Shown piece by piece: positions 25,483-35,418 of a stretch of 64,000 nucleotides of DNA (position 1 is its first letter; every line of letters starts with the position of its first letter). Under the pieces are notes generated by a model. It saw only the letters and a program-made list of their open reading frames with translations, was not told the origin of the DNA and made no database searches. Source of the DNA: Winogradskyella flava (GTDB taxonomy: Bacteria > Bacteroidota > Bacteroidia > Flavobacteriales > Flavobacteriaceae); the NCBI RefSeq assembly GCF_014243395.1, contig NZ_JACLCP010000007.1, positions 105,459 through 169,458 of the forward strand, read 5' to 3'. The position numbers and the translations under genes are program-made.

Positions 25483-27669
25483 TTAGACCAACTTTTGTAG
25501 TAGTTCACGCACCTGCTCAGGGTCTTTTATTTGATACTTTGCTTTGGTTTTTGTAAAACCTACTTTAATAGTATAAGCGTGTTCTGGTGCTTCCTCAAAC
25601 ATATATTCATCTGTCCAATCATCACCAATTACAGTAATAGAATCATAATTTTCTTGAGTTAACAAACGACTTATAACTCTACCTTTATTGACGTTACTGC
25701 TTTTTATTTCTATAACTTTCTTTCCTTGTAAAATAGACAAACCGTTATTGGCTACCATACTAGTTAGAACTGTATTAAGCTCCATAGTTCTGATTTTTGC
25801 AAGTTCTGGGTCAGCAGTCCTGTAATGCCAGGCTAAAGAGTATTTTTTGGTTTCAATAAAAGTTCCTGGAGTACTATCTCTAAAAGTTTCTAATATAGGA
25901 CGTATACTTTGCATCCAATCTGTCCTTAAACGCTCTAAAGCTGTCCATTCTTTGTTCTGATACAACCAAACGCCATGGTCAGTAACTAAATTATATGGTT
26001 TGTTTCCAAACCAACGTTCAAAAGTATCTCGATCTCGTCCGCTAATAAGCACTAAAGTCGCTTTTTCTTGAAGTTGATCTAACAGTTGAAATAAGGCCTC
26101 ATCGGGTGCAGCATCTTGAGGATTATCTTTAAAACCAACAAGGGTTCCATCATAATCTAAAAGCAATAATTTTTTTTCTTTGCTTTGAAAATCGCGTATT
26201 AAGTCTTTCTCGTAGTCACCAGCCAGTTTTTTGGTTATAGTCGTATTTCTTACTTGTTTAGTTTCTTCGAGGGATTTAAAGAATTCATTGGCCCATTTTT
26301 CTACATCATAGCGTTTTAAGCGCTTCTGCAAAAATTTCATGCGTGTTTCTTGTTCTTTCAAAGGCATTGTCAGAGCTCGCTTTAAGTTTAGTGCAAAATC
26401 TTCATAACTGTTTGGATTAATTAATAAAGCTTCATTCATTTCTTTAGAGGCACCAGCCATCTCACTTAAAACTAAAACGCCATTTCCCTGAGTTCTTGTG
26501 GCAACATATTCTTTGGCAACCAAATTCATTCCGTCTCTTATTGGAGTAATTAGTGCAACATCAGATGAAATATAAAGGTCTATTAAATCTTCAAAAGGCA
26601 ACGACCTATAAAAATACCAAATAGGGGTCCAGCTTACAGTAGCGAATTTGCCATTGATTCTGCCAACTAGCTCGTCTGTTTCACGCTTCAACTTTTGATA
26701 CTGCGGTACGTTAGAACGAGAAGGAACGGCAAGCATCACTAAACGTACTTTCTCTTTATACTCAGGATAAGTGTCCAGAAAGAATTCAAAGGCCTTTATT
26801 CTAGTGGGAATGCCTTTGGTGTAATCCATTCGGTCAATTGATAGAATCAACTTTTTATCTTCTATCATATGCTCTTCTAGCCGTTTTCTTAGATCAGATT
26901 TTTCTAAAGAGTCACTATGATGCTTTAATGCGGCATTGCGATATTTATCATAGTCAATTCCCATAGGGAAAGAATCGACTTTAATCATTCTATCATGATA
27001 GTTTATCTCATTGAAATTTACATCGAGCCTTAAAATTCTTTTTATAGAGCTTAAAAAATGACGCTCATAATCATAAGTGTGAAACCCAAGCAAATCTGAG
27101 CCTAACATACCTTTTAAAATTTCCTGACGCCATGGAAAGGTTCTGAAGATTTCATAAGATGGAAATGGGATATGTAAAAAGAAGCCAATAGTTGTATTGG
27201 GTTTTTGATCTTTAATCAGCTGTGGCAGCAATAATAATTGATAATCATGTACCCAAACCGTATCACCATCATCTAGATTATCAATTACAACTTTAGCAAA
27301 TTTTTCATTGACACGCTTGTAAGCTTCCCACTCTTGTTGTTCAAAGTTTGTGTATTCCATAAAGTAATGAAATAGAGGCCATAGCGCTCTATTACTAAAG
27401 CCTTCATAATACTCTTCTATGTCTTGGTTATCAAGGGGAACCGATACACATTTCTCTTTTCGTATTTCCTGTTGTACTTTTTGCGAAAGTTCTGGACTTA
27501 GTTCGTTCTCTGGTATACCAGACCAACCGACCCATATTCCTTTTCCTTCCGAATGCACAGACTTCATTCCAGTGGCTAACCCTCCTACACTTGGTGAAAT
27601 TTCTAAAGAATTTTCTTGAATTGAAACTTGAAGCGGTAGACGATTTGAAACGATAATAGTTTTATTCAT
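25483..27669 (-). CDS. otsAB: Fused trehalose-6-phosphate synthase/phosphatase
   Basis: 728 aa bifunctional enzyme. Residues 1 to about 470 are a GT20 synthase (UDP-glucose + glucose-6-phosphate to trehalose-6-phosphate), with SNRLPLQV, VWVHDYQLLLLP, GFFLHIPFPS and DGMNLVAKEYVA. Residues about 490-728 are a HAD phosphatase with LDYDGTLVGF (nucleophile Asp), ISGRDRDTFERWFG and GDDWTDEYMFE. Proteobacteria usually keep OtsA and OtsB separate; the fusion is common in Bacteroidota. It lies convergent to glgC and divergent from the GH15 gene inside the glucan cluster. Confidence 0.93.
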   Translation of the reverse strand: MNKTIIVSNRLPLQVSIQENSLEISPSVGGLATGMKSVHSEGKGIWVGWSGIPENELSPELSQKVQQEIRKEKCVSVPLDNQDIEEYYEGFSNRALWPLFHYFMEYTNFEQQEWEAYKRVNEKFAKVVIDNLDDGDTVWVHDYQLLLLPQLIKDQKPNTTIGFFLHIPFPSYEIFRTFPWRQEILKGMLGSDLLGFHTYDYERHFLSSIKRILRLDVNFNEINYHDRMIKVDSFPMGIDYDKYRNAALKHHSDSLEKSDLRKRLEEHMIEDKKLILSIDRMDYTKGIPTRIKAFEFFLDTYPEYKEKVRLVMLAVPSRSNVPQYQKLKRETDELVGRINGKFATVSWTPIWYFYRSLPFEDLIDLYISSDVALITPIRDGMNLVAKEYVATRTQGNGVLVLSEMAGASKEMNEALLINPNSYEDFALNLKRALTMPLKEQETRMKFLQKRLKRYDVEKWANEFFKSLEETKQVRNTTITKKLAGDYEKDLIRDFQSKEKKLLLLDYDGTLVGFKDNPQDAAPDEALFQLLDQLQEKATLVLISGRDRDTFERWFGNKPYNLVTDHGVWLYQNKEWTALERLRTDWMQSIRPILETFRDSTPGTFIETKKYSLAWHYRTADPELAKIRTMELNTVLTSMVANNGLSILQGKKVIEIKSSNVNKGRVISRLLTQENYDSITVIGDDWTDEYMFEEAPEHAYTIKVGFTKTKAKYQIKDPEQVRELLQKLV

Positions 27670-27750
27670 AGAGATAATTTGCGCTAGTTGATAGTATTTC
27701 GTTAATTTAAAGAAAATAAAGGGTTTTCTACTTCTAAAAGCAAAGAGATT

Positions 27751-29550
27751 ATGGATAATTTAGATTATGGTGTTATAGGTAATTGCAGAAGTGCAGCATT
27801 GGTTTCCAAAACAGGATCTATAGATTGGTGTTGTTTACCGCAATTTGATTCACCATCCATTTTTGGAAAATTACTAGATGAAAATATTGGAGGAAGTTTT
27901 GGGTTCAAAGTAGATGATAGTTATGAGATCACTCAGCAATATATAGATAATACGGTTGTTTTAGTAACCAAGTTTAGCAATGGGTTGGATGTATTTGAGG
28001 TCTGGGATTTTATGCCTAGATACTATAAGGAAAATGGTGCTTACCATGCACCTCCGGAGTTTATTCGCTATATAAAATATATTTCGGGAAAGCCATATGT
28101 AAAAGTTATATATGATCCTAAGTTAGAATATGCTAAAGGAGAGACAAATACCTATGTAAAAAACGATTTCATTGTAAGCTTGACAAATAATGTAGCCTAC
28201 GACACGCTATTTTTATATACGGATATGAGTAAAGATGAAGTTGTCAATGGTGAAGCATTGGAAATAAAATCGGATCATTTCTTTTTAGTGGGGTATCATG
28301 AAAAATTGTTTGCGCCAAACTTAAAAATGGCATTTTTGGAATATGAGCGTACTAAAGTATACTGGTTAAATTGGATGGAGCGCACGCCATCATATAATAG
28401 ATATAATGATTATATAGCCAGGAGTGCCATGACTCTGAAGTTGTTAAGCTATGATAAAACGGGTGCTATTTTGGCTGCGATCACTACATCTTTACCAGAA
28501 ACCATTGGAGAAGTTAGAAATTGGGACTACCGTTTTTGTTGGATTCGTGATGCCTCTATGGTCATTAAAGTCATGTCGAAGCTAGGTCATAAAAATATGG
28601 CGAAACGCTATTTAAAATTCATTATCAATTTAATACCAGACAAAGAAGAAAAACTTCAAATTATGTATGGCATTAATGGTGAAAAAAAATTAACAGAGGA
28701 ATTTTTGGAACATTTATCAGGATATAGAAATTCCAGCCCAGTAAGGATCGGTAATGCTGCGTATAAACAAAAGCAGAATGATATTTATGGAATTTTAATG
28801 GATATGATTCATCAACTGTTATTACATTTCAATAACGATATTGAAGATGGTGAAGCATTATGGAATATTACAAAAGGTATAGTCTGGGTAGTCAACAGAC
28901 ATTGGCAGGAACCAGATAAGGGAATTTGGGAATTTAGGTCAGAAGACCAGCACTTTACGTTCTCCAAAGTACTCTGTTGGACAGCTGTGGATAAGGCCAT
29001 TAAAGTAGCTATATTATTAGGTAAAACTTCAAAATTAGCACGTTGGCAATTACTAGAAGAAGCAATTAGAGAAGATATTATGGTAAATGCTTGGAGCGAT
29101 AAAGCACAAGCGTTTACTCAAGCCTATGACTCAGAAGATCTTGACGCTTCTGTTTTATTAATGGAGTCTTACGGTTTTATAGATGCTAAACATCCAAAAT
29201 ATGTAAGTACAGTAAAAGCTATTGGTAGAGAATTATCTAATGATGGTTTGCTATATCGCTATAAAAATCAAGATGACTTCGGATTACCATCTTCATCCTT
29301 TACAATCTGTACATTTTGGTACATTAACAGTCTGTATAAAATAGGGGAAGAAGAAAGTGCTGTTAAGCAATTTAATAAATTATTATCCTACAGCAACCAT
29401 TTGGGTTTATTCAGTGAGGATCTAGATTTTGTGACTAAACGTTTACTAGGTAATTTCCCTCAAGCATATTCACACTTAGCACTTATAGAAACTGCAATTA
29501 ACTTATCTAAAATAACTAAGAACGAAAAGGTTAAGGATATTTTATCGTAG
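27751..29550 (+). CDS. Glycoside hydrolase family 15 protein (glucoamylase/trehalase-like)
   Basis: 599 aa. The N-terminal beta-sandwich starts DYGVIGNCRSAALVSKTGSIDWCCLPQFDSPS, typical of prokaryotic GH15. The (alpha/alpha)6 barrel has WDYRFCWIRDAS near 260 and KGIWEFRSEDQHFTFSKVLCW near 390, which carries the expected general acid Glu. No signal peptide, so cytoplasmic. Close relatives include bacterial trehalases and glucoamylases. Divergent pairing with otsAB (81 bp apart) makes trehalose hydrolysis an attractive but unproven role. Confidence 0.85.
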   Translation: MDNLDYGVIGNCRSAALVSKTGSIDWCCLPQFDSPSIFGKLLDENIGGSFGFKVDDSYEITQQYIDNTVVLVTKFSNGLDVFEVWDFMPRYYKENGAYHAPPEFIRYIKYISGKPYVKVIYDPKLEYAKGETNTYVKNDFIVSLTNNVAYDTLFLYTDMSKDEVVNGEALEIKSDHFFLVGYHEKLFAPNLKMAFLEYERTKVYWLNWMERTPSYNRYNDYIARSAMTLKLLSYDKTGAILAAITTSLPETIGEVRNWDYRFCWIRDASMVIKVMSKLGHKNMAKRYLKFIINLIPDKEEKLQIMYGINGEKKLTEEFLEHLSGYRNSSPVRIGNAAYKQKQNDIYGILMDMIHQLLLHFNNDIEDGEALWNITKGIVWVVNRHWQEPDKGIWEFRSEDQHFTFSKVLCWTAVDKAIKVAILLGKTSKLARWQLLEEAIREDIMVNAWSDKAQAFTQAYDSEDLDASVLLMESYGFIDAKHPKYVSTVKAIGRELSNDGLLYRYKNQDDFGLPSSSFTICTFWYINSLYKIGEEESAVKQFNKLLSYSNHLGLFSEDLDFVTKRLLGNFPQAYSHLALIETAINLSKITKNEKVKDILS

Positions 29551-29689
29551 TATCCAAATTTGCTGCTCTGAATTTTAATAATTAACATTCAAACGTTATA
29601 GTTGCTGTCTAATTGATTAATCCTTAATAATGCACTATAAATTCGTTCAAATTTTATTAAATTCGGAATTTATTTGTTAATATCTAAGC

Positions 29690-31627
29690 ATGTACAATCA
29701 GAAAAGAGTCGTTATAGATGCAGTCAAACCACAAATTAACTGTGGAGAATTTTTCATTAAAAGAGTTGTAAATGAAGTTATAAATATAGATGCTAATGTC
29801 CTTGTAGATGGTCATGATGTTATAGCTGCTTCTGTGCTATTTAAACATGAAAAAGCTAAAAAATGGGAAGAGGTAAGAATGCAACTCATTGAAAATGATG
29901 AGTGGAAAGCATCATTTACAGTCGCCAATCAAGGTTTTTATGCATACAAAGTGCAAGGTTGGGTAGATTATGCCCTGAATTGGCAACATGGTATAGAGCG
30001 AAAAATTGAAGACGGTCAACATGTAAAGTCAGAACTTTTAGAAGGTATAATGTATTTGGAGCCTTTATTAAAAAAAGTAAAGGGTAAGGATAAAAACTAC
30101 CTTGAAAAGTGTATTGAATTTTTTAGTGAAGACAAGCATTACGATAAAGCTATAAATGAAGCACAAAGCGAAAGACTTCATTCCATATTTTATTTATATC
30201 CAGAAAAAGCGCTGGTAAACGAAACAAAGGAACTACAAGTTTATGTAGATAGAAAAAAAGCAAGATTTAGTACTTGGTATGAATTTTTCCCACGTTCAAC
30301 ATCAGAAAAAGAGGGTGTTCACGGAACCTTTAAAGATTGTGAACGCTTGTTGCCAAGAGTCGCAGATATGGGTTTTGATACCTTATATTTCCCTCCAATA
30401 CATCCTATTGGTGAAATTAATCGTAAAGGAAAAAACAATACAACAGAAGCCAAAGATGGAGATGTCGGATCTGCTTGGGGAATTGGTTCTAAAGATGGTG
30501 GTCACAAGACTATTCATCCGCAGTTGGGTTCTGTAGCCGATTTTAAGCGTTTAGTTAAGAAAGCTAAAGACTTGGGTGTTGAAGTCGCCATGGACTATGC
30601 TTTACAAGCTGCTCCGGATCACCCTTGGGTAACCGAGCATCCAGAATGGTTTAAATGGCGTCCAGATGGCACTGTACAATATGCTGAGAATCCTCCAAAA
30701 AAATATCAGGATATTCTTCCTATTTATTGGGAAAGTAAGGACTATAAAAATTTATGGAACGAATGTCTGGATACCATGCTCTATTGGGTCGATTGTGGTA
30801 TCAATGTGTTCAGAGTAGATAATCCACACACCAAACCATACTATTTCTGGAACTGGTTGATTTCAGAGGTTAAGAAAAAACATTCAGATGTTATTTTTCT
30901 AGCGGAAGCATTTACTAAGCCAAAGGTAATGCAACGTTTGGCTAAGGAAGGTTATTCGCAATCATACACCTATTTTACTTGGCGTAATACAAAGCATGAA
31001 TTGATTGAGTATATGACGGAGTTAACGCAAACTGATCAGCGTGAATATATGCGACCAAACTTCTGGCCAAATACACCAGATATAAACCCATACCACCTAC
31101 AAGGTGCTAACGAATCGAAATATATTCAGCGATATGCTCTAGCAGCAACCTTAAGTTCTAATATTGGCATTTACGGACCAGTTTTCGAACAACAAATAGA
31201 TGCAGCTATTCCAGGAAAAGAGGAATATTATATGTCTGAAAAGTTTCAGGTTTGCCATTACGACTGGTTTAAGGAGAATAAGCTCACCTTGTTGATTACA
31301 AGGATCAATGCCATCCGCCATCAAAACGAAGCATTGCAACAAACAAATGATATTAGATTTTGTGATGTCAATAATGAAAATCTTATGGCCTTCTATAAAT
31401 GGAATCATGATAGAAGTAACGAGCTATTAATCATAATTAGTTTAGACCATCATTACCCTCAACGAGGAAGCGTTCAATTACCTTTGAAAGAGTTGGCCGT
31501 AAATCAAGGTCATCCAATAACAGTCTCGGATTTAGTGACAGGAAATAGCTACACTTGGTATGACGAATGGAATTTCGTGGAGTTGCATCCAGCACTTCCA
31601 TTTCATATCTTTAAGATATCTAAATAG
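29690..31627 (+). CDS. glgE: Alpha-1,4-glucan:maltose-1-phosphate maltosyltransferase
   Basis: 645 aa GH13 subfamily 3 enzyme. It transfers maltosyl units from maltose-1-phosphate to the non-reducing end of alpha-1,4-glucan. The N-terminal beta domains cover about 1-185, then the GlgE signature ARFSTWYEFFPRS (191-203), PPIHPIGEINRKGKNN (235-250), nucleophile D377 in FRVDNPHTKP and acid/base E406 in FLAEAF. The length fits the family. It is followed after 1 bp by the maltokinase gene. Confidence 0.93.
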   Translation: MYNQKRVVIDAVKPQINCGEFFIKRVVNEVINIDANVLVDGHDVIAASVLFKHEKAKKWEEVRMQLIENDEWKASFTVANQGFYAYKVQGWVDYALNWQHGIERKIEDGQHVKSELLEGIMYLEPLLKKVKGKDKNYLEKCIEFFSEDKHYDKAINEAQSERLHSIFYLYPEKALVNETKELQVYVDRKKARFSTWYEFFPRSTSEKEGVHGTFKDCERLLPRVADMGFDTLYFPPIHPIGEINRKGKNNTTEAKDGDVGSAWGIGSKDGGHKTIHPQLGSVADFKRLVKKAKDLGVEVAMDYALQAAPDHPWVTEHPEWFKWRPDGTVQYAENPPKKYQDILPIYWESKDYKNLWNECLDTMLYWVDCGINVFRVDNPHTKPYYFWNWLISEVKKKHSDVIFLAEAFTKPKVMQRLAKEGYSQSYTYFTWRNTKHELIEYMTELTQTDQREYMRPNFWPNTPDINPYHLQGANESKYIQRYALAATLSSNIGIYGPVFEQQIDAAIPGKEEYYMSEKFQVCHYDWFKENKLTLLITRINAIRHQNEALQQTNDIRFCDVNNENLMAFYKWNHDRSNELLIIISLDHHYPQRGSVQLPLKELAVNQGHPITVSDLVTGNSYTWYDEWNFVELHPALPFHIFKISK

Positions 31628-31628
31628 T

Positions 31629-33260
31629 ATGGCAAAAAAATCAGAGAAAGCAACTGCGCTACAACCACCTTATAATTTTAACAATAAGTGGGAGGAACTT
31701 TTGGAAAACCAAGAGTTTATCAAGGTGTTTTTATCTGATGTTTTGGAAGACTACATTATTAAGCAACGCTGGTATGGAGGCAAAGCAAGCAAATTAAAAT
31801 ATATAGAACTCGCTGAATATTTTAGACTTCAACAGCATGATGAGGTGTATTATGGTTTGATTTTAGAAGTTAATTTTGTCGAGGCATTCTATCAACATTA
31901 TTTTTTACCTATCGCCTTTGTTTCTGATGAAGATTTTGCAAAAGATGATAGAATTCTGCCCATAAGCATACAGAATCAAGAAGGATTCATTATAGATGCT
32001 ATTAATCTTGAAGCATTTAGAAAAGTGGTCTTTGAACGTATTTTAACTGCTGTGCCGAATGACAAAACACGTGTTCGTTATCAGAAAAGTGAACTTTTTA
32101 AAGATTGTATATATGAGTCTTCAAGATTCATGGGTATGGAACAAAGCAACACCTCCATTGTTTATAATGATAAATATGTTCTAAAATTTTTCAGAAGAAT
32201 CTACGCTGATAGAAATCCGGATTACGAAATGAGCAGATTTCTTTCAGAGAAGAAGGAGTACAAAAACACACCAGCATATCTTGGAAGTATACAGATAAAG
32301 GATAGCGATAATACTAATATTACCATAGCGTTGATGCAAGAAATGGTAGAGAACCAAGGTGATGCTTGGGATTATATGCTTAAGGAATTGCATCAGGTGT
32401 TTTCTAATCTAGAATATAAAAATATTGATATTTCTGGACTACCAAAGACAGAAGATTTTGGACGATTGGAAATTAAGGATGTTCCGCCAGAAATTATAGA
32501 TTGGGCAGGTTTAAATCTATTTGTGAAAGTACAGACATTAGCCAAACGCACTGCGGAAATGCATATTGCATTAGGAAGTGAATTTGAGGATACAGCATTC
32601 ACGCCAGCCCATTTTAACGGTGATTACGAAGTATGGCTAAAAAACCGATTGTTGTACCAATTCCAAAATCGCTTGAATACCATCGAGAATAGTTTACATA
32701 AACTTGATGGGTTAGCCTTAGACTTAGCGAACGAATTTTTAGATAAAAAGAATAGTATTCGTAAACAGTTTGTAAACTTCGATTGGACAAAACTTAAAGG
32801 CGAACGCATAAGGGTTCATGGCGATTATCATCTTGGTCAGGTTTTGGTTAAAGATGATGATTTCTACATTCTTGATTTTGAAGGCGAGCCAGAAAGTACA
32901 ATTAGAGATCGAAAGGTAAAGCAACCACCTTTAAAAGATATTGCTGGTTTATTTAGATCATTTCACTATGCGATTTACGCAACGATTTTTAATAATTTAG
33001 ATTTATACAAACATAGTCAAGAAGAACTTTTTGAAGCTGGAGAAGTGTTATACCAATATTTAAAATCCGCGTTTTTGGGTACGTATATACTTAAAGTGCA
33101 GGAAGCAAATCTTAATATAGGTTATCATCAAGAACGTATATTTTTATTAAAGTATTCATTGCTAGAAAAAGCAGTTTATGAGTTGGGCTATGAGCTCAAT
33201 TCTCGTCCAAGATGGGCAGTGATTCCTTTAAAAGGTATCTCAAACATCATTAATAATTAG
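31629..33260 (+). CDS. Maltokinase
   Basis: 543 aa from the ATG at 31629, directly after the glgE stop; the open frame extends 23 codons into glgE, but family members begin as chosen. QRWYGGKA (46-53) is the N-terminal maltokinase signature. The kinase core has the Brenner motif HGDYHLGQ at 397-404 and metal-binding ILDFEGEP near 413. It phosphorylates maltose at C1 with ATP to give maltose-1-phosphate for GlgE. In many bacteria this domain is fused to trehalose synthase; here it stands alone and no treS is nearby. Confidence 0.88.
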   Translation: MAKKSEKATALQPPYNFNNKWEELLENQEFIKVFLSDVLEDYIIKQRWYGGKASKLKYIELAEYFRLQQHDEVYYGLILEVNFVEAFYQHYFLPIAFVSDEDFAKDDRILPISIQNQEGFIIDAINLEAFRKVVFERILTAVPNDKTRVRYQKSELFKDCIYESSRFMGMEQSNTSIVYNDKYVLKFFRRIYADRNPDYEMSRFLSEKKEYKNTPAYLGSIQIKDSDNTNITIALMQEMVENQGDAWDYMLKELHQVFSNLEYKNIDISGLPKTEDFGRLEIKDVPPEIIDWAGLNLFVKVQTLAKRTAEMHIALGSEFEDTAFTPAHFNGDYEVWLKNRLLYQFQNRLNTIENSLHKLDGLALDLANEFLDKKNSIRKQFVNFDWTKLKGERIRVHGDYHLGQVLVKDDDFYILDFEGEPESTIRDRKVKQPPLKDIAGLFRSFHYAIYATIFNNLDLYKHSQEELFEAGEVLYQYLKSAFLGTYILKVQEANLNIGYHQERIFLLKYSLLEKAVYELGYELNSRPRWAVIPLKGISNIINN

Positions 33261-33263
33261 TTT

Positions 33264-35207
33264 ATGGCAGAAGTAATTCCTCATAGTTTTTTTACCGATT
33301 TTGATATTAATCTATTTAAAGCGGGTAAACATTATCGCTTATACGAAAAATTCGGTTCACACATCACTACTGTCGATGGTATAGAGGGTGTGTATTTTGC
33401 AGTATGGGCACCAAGTGCAAAGATGGTTTCTGTAGTAGGTGACTTTAATTATTGGGTTGAGGGCGAACACAAATTAAATGTGCGTTGGGATTCAAGTGGT
33501 ATTTGGGAAGGCTTTATTCCTGGTGCTGGTAAAGGAAGCATATATAAGTATAAAATTCAAAGTAATCACAACGATATAAAAACGGAAAAAGCAGATCCCT
33601 ACGCTAGACGTTCGGAGCATAATCCTAAAACTGCGTCCATAGTTTGGGAAGATGATTATAATTGGAAAGACAGTAAATGGATGAAGAAGCGAAAAAAGCA
33701 CAATGCTTTAGATGCTCCATTTTCTGTTTATGAAGTGCACTTAGGCTCTTGGAAACGAAAAAAGGATAATAGTTTTTTATCCTATGAGGATTTGGCTGAT
33801 GAACTTGTAGCTTATGTTAAGGACATGAATTTTACGCATGTGGAGTTAATGCCAATCATGGAATTTCCATATGATCCTTCTTGGGGCTATCAGCTTACGG
33901 GTTATTTTGCACCAACATCACGGTTTGGTGATCCAGAAGACTTTAAGCTCCTGGTAGATAAGTTGCACCAAAATGATATCGGAATTCTACTGGATTGGGT
34001 ACCGTCACATTTTCCTGAAGATGCGCATGGCCTAGGATTTTTTGATGGTTCTGCGCTTTATGAGCATCCAGATCCTAAAAAAGGCTATCATCAAGATTGG
34101 AAGAGTTTAATTTTTAACTATGGCCGAAATGAGGTAAAATCTTTTTTGATAAGTAACGCTATTTTCTGGTTAGATCAATTTCACGCCGATGGTTTGCGTG
34201 TAGATGCGGTAGCGTCTATGTTGTTTTTAGATTACAGTAGAGAAGATGGAGAGTGGGAACCAAATATGTTTGGTGGCAGAGAGAATTTAGAAGCGATGTC
34301 ATTTTTAAGAGAAATGAATGAGGCAGTGTATTCAGCTTTTCCAGATGTACAAACCATAGCCGAAGAGTCTACAGCTTTTCCTATGGTTTCAAGGCCCACT
34401 TCTCTTGGAGGATTAGGCTTTGGTATGAAATGGATGATGGGCTGGATGCACGATACCTTACAATATTTTGGAAAGGAGCCAGTCTACAGAAAGCATCATC
34501 AAAATGATTTAACGTTTTCTATGACTTATGCATTTACAGAAAACTTTATGTTGCCTTTAAGTCATGATGAGGTAGTCTATGGCAAGCGTTCTATTTTGGG
34601 CAGGATGCCTGGTGATGAATGGCAGCGTTTTGCAAATTTAAGGCTCTTATACAGCTATATGTTTACACATCCGGGCGGAAACCTATTATTTCAAGGCGGA
34701 GAATTTGGGCAAAGTGAAGAATGGAACTTTGAAAATAGCTTGGATTGGCACCTACTACAATACGAACCCCATAAAGGTGTTAAAGAACTCATTAAGGATT
34801 TAAATGCCTTATACAAATCTGAACCAGCACTTTATGAAAAACAATTTTCTTCTGAAGGATTTGAATGGATAGACTATAACGATGCTGAGAATTCTGTATT
34901 TACCTACGTAAGAAAGGGTATTGATGACAAAGATAATTTGGTGATTGCCTGCAATATGACACCTATGCCAAGGGAAAATTATAAATTGGGATTATCTAGA
35001 AAAGGAAAATTGAAGGAAATATTTAATAGTGATTTTAAAAAATACTTCGGTAGTGGCAATTACAAGAATAGCTTAAAAACGACTAAATCTGATCCTTGGC
35101 ATTTTAGGGATCATTCAATTGAGATTGACATTCCACCATTAGGAATGGTAGTTTTTAAGTATAATGCTCAATCAAAACCTAAGACAAGCACTAAAAAAAG
35201 AAAGTAA
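33264..35207 (+). CDS. glgB: 1,4-alpha-glucan branching enzyme
   Basis: 647 aa GH13 enzyme that introduces alpha-1,6 branches. A CBM48 domain (about 35-125; GVYFAVWAPSAKMVSVVGDFN) precedes the catalytic barrel. The nucleophile is D314 in GLRVDAVASM and acid/base E367 in IAEESTAF; LSHDEVVYGK near 435 completes the site. The C-terminal tail is very basic (SKPKTSTKKRK), which is unusual. It follows the maltokinase gene by 3 bp, so glgE, maltokinase and glgB form one operon. Confidence 0.95.
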   Translation: MAEVIPHSFFTDFDINLFKAGKHYRLYEKFGSHITTVDGIEGVYFAVWAPSAKMVSVVGDFNYWVEGEHKLNVRWDSSGIWEGFIPGAGKGSIYKYKIQSNHNDIKTEKADPYARRSEHNPKTASIVWEDDYNWKDSKWMKKRKKHNALDAPFSVYEVHLGSWKRKKDNSFLSYEDLADELVAYVKDMNFTHVELMPIMEFPYDPSWGYQLTGYFAPTSRFGDPEDFKLLVDKLHQNDIGILLDWVPSHFPEDAHGLGFFDGSALYEHPDPKKGYHQDWKSLIFNYGRNEVKSFLISNAIFWLDQFHADGLRVDAVASMLFLDYSREDGEWEPNMFGGRENLEAMSFLREMNEAVYSAFPDVQTIAEESTAFPMVSRPTSLGGLGFGMKWMMGWMHDTLQYFGKEPVYRKHHQNDLTFSMTYAFTENFMLPLSHDEVVYGKRSILGRMPGDEWQRFANLRLLYSYMFTHPGGNLLFQGGEFGQSEEWNFENSLDWHLLQYEPHKGVKELIKDLNALYKSEPALYEKQFSSEGFEWIDYNDAENSVFTYVRKGIDDKDNLVIACNMTPMPRENYKLGLSRKGKLKEIFNSDFKKYFGSGNYKNSLKTTKSDPWHFRDHSIEIDIPPLGMVVFKYNAQSKPKTSTKKRK

Positions 35208-35275
35208 AAGCAGTTCTAAAGCTACACCTCAAAATAAACTTGGATAATTATAAATTTAGACTTTAGAATTGTTTA

Positions 35276-35327
35276 AAAACGATGCCATTTTTTTAATTTT
35301 CTGCATTATAATAGCCCGAAAACGATG
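35276..35327 (+). repeat. Direct repeat of AAAACGATG upstream of the GH31 gene
   Basis: AAAACGATG occurs at 35276-35284 and again at 35319-35327, start-to-start 43 bp (about four helical turns). A TCATTTTG -7-like element (35397-35404, one mismatch) precedes the GH31 ATG at 35419. The repeats could be regulator half-sites; no protein can be named. Confidence 0.3.
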
Positions 35328-35418
35328 TAGTTGACAATTCATCTGAATTAAACTTTCAAAGTTTTTTTTACTGCTAATTTTTCCGTTTTTTTACAATCAT
35401 TTTGCATTAAATCCTGCT

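Noticed and set aside
31560..31628. Possible fusion of maltokinase with an upstream TreS-like part
   Set aside because: The extra open frame is only 23 codons inside glgE; no trehalose synthase sequence is present.
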